Of a stretch of DNA of 12,038 bases, positions 1 to 5,053 are shown in pieces (within the stretch, counting starts at the first letter, position 1; each line of letters opens with the position of its first letter). Where the stretch lies: contig JAIRTF010000304.1 of the NCBI GenBank assembly GCA_031255075.1, forward strand, positions 1 to 12,038, given 5' to 3'. Source of the stretch: Bifidobacteriaceae bacterium. Lineage in GTDB: Bacteria > Actinomycetota > Actinomycetes > Actinomycetales > WQXJ01. A program made the translations under genes and the position numbers. The notes under the pieces were generated by a model. The model worked only from the letters and a program-made list of their open reading frames with translations. It searched no databases and had not been told where the DNA came from.

Positions 1-28
1 TGGTCGGGGGCCCTCCTCCACCCGACCA
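1..28 (-). promoter_or_regulatory. Hairpin carrying a Shine-Dalgarno sequence in its loop, left edge (probable rsmH leader)
   Basis: On the minus strand TGGTCGGG (28-21) and CCCGACCA (8-1) are perfect 8-bp complements separated by 12 nt. The loop holds GGAGGAGGG (19-11), a strong ribosome-binding site. No start codon follows inside the window, but base 1 reads A on the minus strand, so an ATG could begin exactly at the edge, 9 nt after the SD. Because mraZ is normally followed by rsmH (mraW), this is probably the rsmH initiation region; that is inference. A second, weaker pairing (CCAAC/GTTGG with CCAGA/TCTGG, about 29-57) lies just upstream of it. No gene is visible in 1-167. Confidence 0.4.
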
Positions 29-167
29 GATCCCCAACCCGCCGAGTTGGTCTGGCACCGGGGAAGTGGTGTCAGCTGTGCAACTTGCGGCGGGGCGGAG
101 ATCAAGCCGTGCGGAAGATCAGGGACCTGTCAGCGCGCCCATGTGGCCTGCGCCCGCTAGGTCTGGT

Positions 168-593
168 TCACCTCACCCCCTCCTGCAGCTGGGAGTACTG
201 CTCTACGTACTGATCCAGGTAGGACTGCCAGCGGTCGGCATCCCAAATCTCCATCCGCTGTTCCATGCCGATCACGGCCAGTTCGCGGGTCAGCCCCGCG
301 TATTCGCGCAGGCTGGTGGGGATGGAGATGCGGCCCTGTTTGTCTGGGTCTTGGGGCACCACCGAGGAGAAGAAGACGCGGTCAAAGGCGATGGCCGGCA
401 TGCCGGGAGGCGCCTGGGTGCGGTTGTGTTCCCGGTAGGTGTCGAACTGGGTCTTGGTGAACAAGAACAGGCATTGGTCTTGACCGCGGGTCAGGTAGGT
501 GCCCTCTTTGAAGGAGCTGCGGGCCTTGGAAGGCAGGATGATGCGGCCTTTGTCATCCAGCTTGATGAATGACGCGCCCCAAGCTTCGCTCAC
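168..593 (-). CDS. mraZ: Transcriptional regulator MraZ
   Basis: MraZ is a ring-forming DNA-binding protein of the SpoVT/AbrB fold that regulates the division and cell-wall (dcw) cluster and sits first in it. The 141-residue protein shows the two expected half-repeats: LDDKGRIILP around residues 12-21 and DKQGRISIP around 84-92, each with the D-x-x-x-R type DNA-binding signature. Length fits the family (about 140-150). The start chosen is GTG at 593, because a strong AGGGAGGAGGG lies 5 nt upstream; the frame stays open to an ATG at 692, but that has no SD and adds 33 residues not seen in MraZ proteins. The stop is TGA. It is transcribed toward the left edge, where rsmH would be expected. GTGGA-type repeats upstream suggest autoregulation. 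Identification is secure. Confidence 0.95.
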   Translation of the reverse strand: MSEAWGASFIKLDDKGRIILPSKARSSFKEGTYLTRGQDQCLFLFTKTQFDTYREHNRTQAPPGMPAIAFDRVFFSSVVPQDPDKQGRISIPTSLREYAGLTRELAVIGMEQRMEIWDADRWQSYLDQYVEQYSQLQEGVR

Positions 594-624
594 AGCATCC
601 CTCCTCCCTTGGCAGTCAAGTCCC

Positions 625-649
625 TCCACTGTACTCCACGCAAGTCCCC
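625..649 (-). promoter_or_regulatory. MraZ operator: three boxes at 10-bp spacing
   Basis: Reading the minus strand, boxes occur at 649-645 (GGGGA), 639-635 (GTGGA) and 629-625 (GTGGA), with exactly 10 bp between box starts; a GTGGG overlaps the first at 652-648. MraZ proteins of several phyla are known to bind short tandem GTGGG-like repeats with about one helical turn between them, upstream of their own gene. The last box ends 31 nt before the mraZ GTG. The assignment rests on motif and position; the first box is degenerate. Confidence 0.7.
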
Positions 650-656
650 CACGGAA
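628..656 (-). promoter_or_regulatory. Possible core promoter of mraZ
   Basis: On the minus strand TTCCGT (656-651) and TACAGT (633-628) are 17 bp apart, giving a weak -35 and a 4/6 -10 with an expected transcript start near 621 and a leader of about 28 nt. The MraZ boxes lie between and over these elements, which would suit repression. The -35 match is poor, so this is tentative. Elsewhere in the 594-869 intergenic stretch I see no gene and no better promoter. Confidence 0.3.
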
Positions 657-869
657 CCGGTTTGGGGCGTGTTTGCCGATTTTCTGGACCATTTTTGCAG
701 GCCGCGGCGTGGAGTAATTTGGAGCGGATTCTTCTCCCCATGACGCGCGCGGGACCCAGTAGCTAACAGGGCTGAGTGTTTAGGAGACGGAGCAGTCGCT
801 CAGGGCAAAGCTGAGCCGGAAATGGTAGGAGGAATAGAGCGAAGGGTGGAGCGGTTTGGAGGCGCGGGG

Positions 870-1235
870 TTAGAGGCCGCCGCCCTGGTCATCAAGGCGC
901 TTGTCAAACCGCTCAGACAGGCGGGACTTGCCAGATGATCGTTTCTTCGGGGCGGCCGGCGCTTCGGCCAGCGGGTTGGTCTTGGGAGAGGTCAACGCGA
1001 AGTAGGCTCCGCCAAACATGGCCAGGAACCCAATCAGCGACACCCACAGTTGGCTGATCACCATACCCAGCACCAAGATGGCCAATCCGACGGCCACGGC
1101 GCTGGCCCCCAGGGCCACCCGGCCCCGGCGCGGTGAGGCGGGAGACGCCATGCGCGAACCCAAAGCTGGGTCCTCAGAAGCCAGTTGGGCCTCCAACTGG
1201 TCCAACACACGTTGTTCATATTCCGACAGCGGCAC
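870..1235 (-). CDS. DUF3040 family small membrane protein
   Basis: A 121-residue protein whose N-terminus (MPLSEYEQRVLDQLEAQL) is the hallmark of the actinobacterial DUF3040 family, followed by 'SEDPAL', also characteristic. Two hydrophobic segments at about residues 40-60 and 63-82 predict two membrane spans, so both ends should lie on the same face. The C-terminal 35 residues are basic (KKRSSGKSRLSERFDKR), probably cytoplasmic. The start is GTG at 1235, with GAGGAGG 8 nt upstream; an upstream TTG at 1268 would add 11 residues and swallow the SD. The stop is TAA. The gene sits between dinB and mraZ, and a DUF3040 gene next to mraZ is common in Actinobacteria, but no function is established, so a role in division is only guilt by association. 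Confidence 0.9.
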   Translation of the reverse strand: MPLSEYEQRVLDQLEAQLASEDPALGSRMASPASPRRGRVALGASAVAVGLAILVLGMVISQLWVSLIGFLAMFGGAYFALTSPKTNPLAEAPAAPKKRSSGKSRLSERFDKRLDDQGGGL

Positions 1236-1267
1236 GGCGGTCACCTCCTCTTTTCTGCGCTTAATCA

Positions 1268-1273
1268 AGCATA
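1268..1273 (-). promoter_or_regulatory. Possible -10 element of the DUF3040 gene
   Basis: TATGCT (minus strand 1273-1268) fits the actinobacterial TANNNT -10 pattern and would give a transcript starting near 1261, about 25 nt before the GTG and including its SD. No convincing -35 is present. The 70-bp gap after dinB leaves room for a separate promoter, but read-through from dinB is equally possible. Confidence 0.3.
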
Positions 1274-1305
1274 CTTACTCCGGCGGCCCGGGGTCTAAGA
1301 CTCCG

Positions 1306-2466
1306 CTAAGGGATTAACGATCCGGGACCCAGGGCGTCGCCGCCGAAGCGGCGGCGAATCTCATCACGGACCTGGTCAATCTGCCCGGCCGACTCATCTA
1401 CCTGGTCAAACGCTGGCTGGACCGGTAGACCGGAGCGGCCTGAAAGGTTCTCCAAGCGGACCCCAACCAGCCTGACACGGGTCAGTTTGGCGTCCAGAGA
1501 ATTGACCAAGATGTGAGCCACCTCAGTGATGGTCTTGGTTTGATCGGATGGTGAGTCCATCGTCTTGGATCGGGTGAACGTCTAGAAATCTGCGGAGCGG
1601 ACTTTGACTGAAACAGTCCGGCAAGCCAGCCCGGCTTCCCGCAGCCGCCAGGCGGCCTTATCCGCCAACCGGATAACCGCCCGGCGGACTTCCTCACCAG
1701 GCGGAAGGTCGTGATCAAAAGTGGTTTCGGTGCCAATTGACTTCTCCGCCCGGGCCACCGCCAGCGGTTCGTCATCTTGGCCGCGGGCCAGCGCCAGCAG
1801 GTGAGCTCCGGCCGAACTGCCTAGGGCCCTGATGGCCAAGGCGTCTGGCGTGTCCGCCAAATCGCCAATTGTAGCTATACCCAACCGCCGCAAAGCGGCC
1901 TGGGCTTTGGGGCCAACACCCCACAGTGAACCGACCGGCAATGGGCGCAGAAAGGCTTCGACCTGATCTGGTGGTACTTCCAGCAGCCCATCTGGTTTGG
2001 CCAGTTTGGAGGCAATCTTGGCAACCGATTTGGATGGCGCTATGCCAGCCGAACAAGTGATTTGAAAATTGTCCCGCACGGCTTGGCGCAGCCCCTCAGC
2101 GATTTGCCGGGCCGGCCCCAGGCGTTTGATGGAGCCGGTCACGTCAAGGAACGCCTCATCAATAGAGATTTGTTCAATCACTGGCGTGACCTGCGCAAAT
2201 AGTTCCATCACGCCGCGTGAGATGCGGCTGTAGGCGGCCCGGTCCGGTGAGATTCGGATGGCTGCCGGGCACAGTGCTTTGGCTTTACCCAAGGCCATGC
2301 CGGAGTGAATGCCGAAGGCCCGGGCTTCATAGGTGGCGGCCGTGACCACGCCCCGTTCCGATTCGCCGGCCACTATGACCGGCCGTCCGCGCAGCTCCGG
2401 CCGGGTGATGAGCTCGACCGAGGCGAAGAACGCGTCCATGTCGATGTGGATCAGGCTGCGCTCCAT
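1306..2466 (-). pseudogene. dinB: DNA polymerase IV (Y family), interrupted by an in-frame TAG
   Basis: Error-prone translesion polymerase of the Y family. The reading frame from ATG 2466 encodes a full DinB except for one TAG at 1584-1582 (codon 295 of 386). Before it: IDMDAFFASVE (residues 8-18, metal ligand D9, steric-gate position F13), SIDEAFLDVTG (101-111, catalytic D103/E104), then the helix-hairpin-helix thumb (about 170-240) and the start of the little-finger domain. After the TAG the same frame continues without shift through TFTRSKTM, RVRLVGVRLENLSG and a typical DinB C-terminus, ending at TAG 1308-1306. The family has ADF-x-T-x-T-R-S here, so the stop replaces one residue. The 294-residue product would keep the catalytic core but lose most of the little finger and any C-terminal clamp-binding peptide. 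Probably a recent nonsense mutation, a sequencing error or, less likely, readthrough. No clear SD; a leaderless start is predicted. Confidence 0.85.
1582..1584 (-). other. In-frame amber codon interrupting dinB
   Basis: The minus strand reads GCA GAT TTC TAG ACG TTC ACC: Ala-Asp-Phe-stop-Thr-Phe-Thr. Lys (AAG), Gln (CAG) or Ser (TCG) codons are each one base away from TAG. Flanking residues match the conserved ADF-x-T-x-T-R-S segment of the little-finger domain with no gain or loss of bases. cspA, the amidohydrolase gene and eda in this window end naturally in TAG, so TAG is evidently a working stop here. Confidence 0.9.
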
Positions 2467-2479
2467 AGGGCCATTATGG
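2463..2479. repeat. Inverted repeat spanning two divergent start codons
   Basis: CCATA (2463-2467), seven bases, then TATGG (2475-2479) form a perfect 5-bp inverted repeat. The left arm contains the dinB start codon read on the minus strand, the right arm the ATG of the spermidine-synthase-like gene. The arms are short, and ATG-G starts facing each other produce much of the symmetry, so it may not be an operator. Confidence 0.5.
2473..2478 (-). promoter_or_regulatory. -10 element of dinB, leaderless start predicted
   Basis: CATAAT (minus strand 2478-2473) matches TATAAT at five of six positions and is followed by six bases and then the dinB ATG (2466), so transcription would begin at or next to the A of ATG. 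The absence of an SD for dinB agrees. No recognisable -35 was found. The element overlaps the start codon of the divergent gene. Confidence 0.5.
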
Positions 2480-3288
2480 ATGGCATGCCGCTGAGGAACA
2501 TACCGACCGAACCGTTCGCGGTGGCATCCGGTCAGGCTCGCTTCGAAGTTGAGGGCGATTCGGTGACCCTCTACATCAACGCTCTGCCCTCATCACAGTT
2601 TTCCTTCAGTTCCCCGACCGATTTTGAGTTCGAGTACATGCGCTGGATGTTCGCGGCTTGTGAGGTGACGTTCTCCAAGACAGCGGCGCCACGGGCCTTG
2701 CACTTGGGCGCTGGGGGCTGTGCGCTGGCACGCGGCATCGCCCACCGGTGGCGGGATTCACGGCACCTGGCCGTGGATACGGACGCTGAACTGGCCAAAC
2801 AAGTACGTACCTACCTGCCGCTGCCCCGCAAACCGGTTCTCCGTTTGCGCGTGGCCGATGCCGCGCAGACCCTATCCGCCAGACCGCCGGCTTCCCATGA
2901 CCTGATCATTCGGGACGTCTTCGCAGCCGACGGCACCATGGATGAGCTGTGGTCTGGGGCGCAGGCGGCCGCCTGGGCGGCGAGCGCGTTACGAACTGGG
3001 GGCCTGTTCTTGGCCAACCGGGGTGAACGCCCGCCGGGCACCGGGGCGCGCGCTGAACTGCGCGCGTTGATGGAGCAGTTTGCCTACACCGCTGTGATTG
3101 CCGAACCGGGGCTACTGCGCGGCCGGCGTAAAGGCAACCTGGTGTTGGTGGCTCGCCACGAGCCACTTGATGGGGCAGCTGAAGCCACCCTGGCGAGAAA
3201 GCTGCGGATGGGTGCGGTGCCCGCCCGGCTCATAGTTGGCGCCGAAGCGCAACAGTGGGCGGGGCGGGCAGACCGCAACAACCGCTAA
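2476..3288 (+). CDS. Spermidine-synthase-like protein (probable SAM-binding methyltransferase fold)
   Basis: A 270-residue protein resembling the spermidine/spermine synthase family. Visible features: an N-terminal beta region with a 'DFEFEYMRWM' segment (about 49-58) typical of these proteins; a glycine-rich nucleotide loop LHLGAGGCAL (75-84); an acidic residue at the end of strand 2 (AVDTD, D101); RVADA (D128); and HDLIIRDVFAADG (141-153) in place of the usual 'DVIIVD' strand. True SpeE enzymes have GGGDGG in the first loop; here the Asp is absent, so aminopropyl transfer to putrescine is doubtful and the substrate is unknown. The start is ATG 2476 with AGGG five bases upstream; the frame stays open back to 2305, but that stretch is antisense to conserved dinB. 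The C-terminal residues overlap the convergent cspA by 3 bp. No polyamine genes lie nearby. Confidence 0.8.
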   Translation: MDGMPLRNIPTEPFAVASGQARFEVEGDSVTLYINALPSSQFSFSSPTDFEFEYMRWMFAACEVTFSKTAAPRALHLGAGGCALARGIAHRWRDSRHLAVDTDAELAKQVRTYLPLPRKPVLRLRVADAAQTLSARPPASHDLIIRDVFAADGTMDELWSGAQAAAWAASALRTGGLFLANRGERPPGTGARAELRALMEQFAYTAVIAEPGLLRGRRKGNLVLVARHEPLDGAAEATLARKLRMGAVPARLIVGAEAQQWAGRADRNNR

Positions 3289-3295
3289 AGCGGTT
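3280..3295. terminator. Possible bidirectional terminator between convergent genes
   Basis: AACCGC, a TAAA loop and GCGGTT form a 6-bp hairpin that contains both overlapping stop codons, with TTT on the plus-strand side. The stem is short and the T-run weak, so termination is likely modest or factor-assisted. Confidence 0.4.
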
Positions 3296-3488
3296 TGACG
3301 CTGGCCGCTTGTGGACCTTTGGCTGAATCGACTACCTCGAATTCGACCCGCTGGTCCTTTTCGAGGGTCCGGTAACCGTTCGTTTCGATTGCCGAATAGT
3401 GCACAAACAAGTCACGCGATCCATCGTCTGGAGCGATGAATCCGTAGCCTTTTTCAGGTGCGAAGAACTTCACTTGCCCTGTCGCCAT
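3285..3488 (-). CDS. cspA: Cold-shock protein (CspA family RNA chaperone)
   Basis: A 67-residue single cold-shock domain, the usual family length. It binds single-stranded nucleic acids and melts mRNA secondary structure. RNP1 is KGYGFI (about residues 13-18) and RNP2 is DLFVHYSAI (about 27-35), with the N-terminal VKFF strand at 6-9. The start is ATG 3488: the frame stays open upstream, but the family begins at MATGQVKFF, and GGAAGGAA lies about 10 nt before this ATG. The stop is TAG and overlaps the stop of the convergent gene. It follows the PAC2-domain gene on the same strand after 142 nt, which form an unusually structured leader. The symbol denotes the family; which Csp paralogue this is cannot be told. 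Confidence 0.95.
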   Translation of the reverse strand: MATGQVKFFAPEKGYGFIAPDDGSRDLFVHYSAIETNGYRTLEKDQRVEFEVVDSAKGPQAASVKPL

Positions 3489-3499
3489 ATTGGGTTGTT

Positions 3500-3622
3500 C
3501 CTTCCGGGGAAACGGAGCTGGCCGGGTGCCAGACTCCTGGTACTGCTGATCCTTGAGACTATGGAGCCCCGGAAAGGCGCCGAACAGGTCTCGCGAAACT
3601 GCCGCAGGTAGAAGTCTGGCAC
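3500..3622 (-). promoter_or_regulatory. Structured leader of the cold-shock gene: two competing or pseudoknotted stems
   Basis: Stem A: minus-strand bases 3622-3610 pair with 3538-3526 (13 bp, of which 12 are Watson-Crick and one G-U; the outer 10, GTGCCAGACT/AGTCTGGCAC, are perfect). Stem B: 3577-3567 (CCTTTCCGGGG) pairs with 3509-3500 (CCCCGGAAGG), 10 bp with one bulged U, and its 3' arm contains the ribosome-binding site GGAAGG. Along the RNA the order is A5', B5', A3', B3', so the two cannot nest; they must form a pseudoknot or exclude one another. Leaders of cspA in E. coli are known to switch fold with temperature. Whether the transcript includes the 5' arms is unknown: CATAGT (minus strand 3563-3558) is a possible -10 that would exclude them. 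Confidence 0.5.
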
Positions 3623-3630
3623 GAATTGGC

Positions 3631-4755
3631 TCAGTCAGTAAAGCTGGGCGGCTCGGTGTGCGGTCCTTGGGCATCCTCTGGGCTGCCGTGCGGGGCGTCA
3701 TCGGCTGGTTGGCCGGCTTCCGCATTGCCCGGCTGACCGGCCTGATAACCATTCAACTGGTCCGCTTGTTGGTCCACCTGTGCCACCGAGCCCACCGCCA
3801 AGTCCTGCCCCGCGTTACCTTCAAGCTCTGGGCCGGCGGCGGCAGTAGCTCCCTGGGAAGCCAGGAACTGTTCGAGTTCGGCCGCCAACTCCTCACCGCT
3901 GGGCAACGGAACGGCGCCCAGGCGGGCGGCTGCCCCTGCTGAGGCGGCCCGTTCGATCCGCTCATCGTGGACGTTCTCCATCTTCTTGATGGCGGCGGCC
4001 AGTTCTTCGTTTTCCTCAACCTGACGTTCAATCTGTTCCTGTTGGCGGGCGGCCGCGCCTTCCAAGCGACTCAAATCGAAGTCCAACTCGGTGACATTCT
4101 CAATTGCTTGCATCAGCTTGAGGGTTGCGATCGGTGAAGGCATTTGACTCAAATACTGGGGCACGTGAACGGCGAATGTGTGCGCTTCGCGCCCCACCTC
4201 ACGCAGCTTGAACTCGGTCAGGGCCATGGCACTGCCGGGAAGCTGAATGGTGGCGTCTGGCGACCCGGCCACCTGGCTGATCAATTCTTGACTGTTGCCA
4301 GGACCGGTCACCCGCCATTCGCGAGTGTGCGGACTAGGTGACGGCATGCCATGCATGCCGACTGTCAGGCGGACATCGAAGGTTTCAACTATTTCCACCA
4401 CCGCGTCGGTGAAGGCCTCCCATTTGAGGTCCGGTTCGGGTCCATACATCAACAAGAACGGCTGCCCAGTTGAATCTACGGCCAGGTCAATGCCCAGCGA
4501 AGGTTCGCTGTAGCCGGTCCAGCCACCATCTGCGAAAGTCACCGGTGGCCTCCGTGAACGGTAGTCGATAAGTTCATCAGCCTTGAAAGTGACCAGCCGC
4601 TTGGTTTCGGCCTGGTTCACCGTATCCGCGATCATCAGCCCGGCGGCAATTCCGGAGTCGACAAACCCCTCAAAGGCGTAGAGCATGACGGGTGGTGCCT
4701 GGGCGGCATCCAAGACCGAGGCGGTTTCCTGGTTGATGGTGTAAAGCTTGTTCAT
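3631..4755 (-). CDS. PAC2 family protein
   Basis: A 374-residue protein with an N-terminal PAC2 (proteasome assembly chaperone 2-like) domain at about 20-215. Signs are the early 'MLYAFEGFVDSGIAAG' stretch (24-39) and 'GMHGMPSPSPHTR' (133-145), the counterpart of the G-x-x-G-(I/M)-P-x-x-x-P-H-T-R segment of actinobacterial PAC2 proteins, and HVPQYLSQMPSP (197-208). Residues about 228-270 are charged and heptad-like (a probable coiled coil), and the last 65 or so are acidic, rich in Gln, Gly and Pro and probably disordered. Such proteins are common in Actinobacteria, including those with 20S proteasomes, but no bacterial role is firmly established and no proteasome gene is in the window. The start is ATG 4755, with GAGG about 6 nt upstream; the stop is TGA. 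Confidence 0.88.
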   Translation of the reverse strand: MNKLYTINQETASVLDAAQAPPVMLYAFEGFVDSGIAAGLMIADTVNQAETKRLVTFKADELIDYRSRRPPVTFADGGWTGYSEPSLGIDLAVDSTGQPFLLMYGPEPDLKWEAFTDAVVEIVETFDVRLTVGMHGMPSPSPHTREWRVTGPGNSQELISQVAGSPDATIQLPGSAMALTEFKLREVGREAHTFAVHVPQYLSQMPSPIATLKLMQAIENVTELDFDLSRLEGAAARQQEQIERQVEENEELAAAIKKMENVHDERIERAASAGAAARLGAVPLPSGEELAAELEQFLASQGATAAAGPELEGNAGQDLAVGSVAQVDQQADQLNGYQAGQPGNAEAGQPADDAPHGSPEDAQGPHTEPPSFTD

Positions 4756-5053
4756 TGGTTCCTCTGTTAGTTGATCAGACTGCGCCCATCACAACGCAAT
4801 GAACTGTTGACCTATTCCAGACCCGGACGGCGCGGCCGTGGGCTGGGTTTTGGCATTCGCCGGCGGCCGCTGCGCCGCTGGTTGGGCGGCTGCCACCGGG
4901 GTACCGGGGCGCGGGGTGGGGCGCTGACTGGGCCGCTTCGGCTAGAGGTTGGCCGGTCCGCTGGACAGAATTGGCCAGCCGTTTGCGGGTCCCGGCCGAA
5001 GGCCGCGTAGTAGAATGGTGTGCTCAATTTTCATCGCTGGAGGGGACTGCGCC
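4756..5053. other. Intergenic region between divergent PAC2 and HelD genes
   Basis: About 300 bp without a gene. It should hold promoters for both neighbours. TTGACC at 4807-4812 looks like a -35 but has no -10 at proper distance. CGGCC-GAA-GGCCG (4993-5005) is a compact palindrome immediately upstream of the helD -10 and might be an operator or chance in GC-rich DNA. I looked for a rifampicin-associated-element type palindrome (GGGGCTTGC...GCAAGCCCC), which precedes some helD-like genes, and did not find one. Confidence 0.5.
5011..5016 (+). promoter_or_regulatory. -10 element of the HelD-like gene
   Basis: TAGAAT matches TATAAT at five positions and fits TANNNT. A transcript starting near 5023 would carry GGAGGGG (5039-5045) and begin translation at TTG 5054. 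No good -35 is present at 16-19 bp. The in-frame ATG at 5015 overlaps this hexamer and would be upstream of the transcript start. Confidence 0.45.

Noticed and set aside
591..598. Two-codon frame ATG CTG TGA overlapping the mraZ GTG
   Set aside because: It could look like a tiny leader peptide, but its ATG is almost directly after AGGAGGG, too close for efficient initiation, and there is no sign of conservation to judge by.
594..692. N-terminal extension of mraZ to ATG 692
   Set aside because: No SD before ATG 692, and the 33 extra residues do not resemble MraZ; the region also contains the MraZ boxes and the strong SD for GTG 593.
1306..1581. Separate small gene starting at ATG 1560
   Set aside because: It is the in-frame continuation of dinB after the TAG and encodes the rest of the little-finger domain, so it is a gene fragment rather than an independent gene.
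1582..1584. UAG recoding (pyrrolysine or amber suppression) as general feature of the organism
   Set aside because: cspA, the amidohydrolase gene and eda end in TAG at the normal family length, so TAG acts as a stop; no stop-proximal RNA structure was recognised near the dinB codon.
2305..2475. Upstream extension of the spermidine-synthase-like frame
   Set aside because: It would overlap the conserved N-terminal catalytic region of dinB by about 160 bases and has no SD; the family-like sequence begins after ATG 2476.
4756..5053. Rifampicin-associated element upstream of helD
   Set aside because: No palindrome of the GGGGCTTGC/GCAAGCCCC type is present; the GC-rich stretch only has short, nonmatching palindromes.
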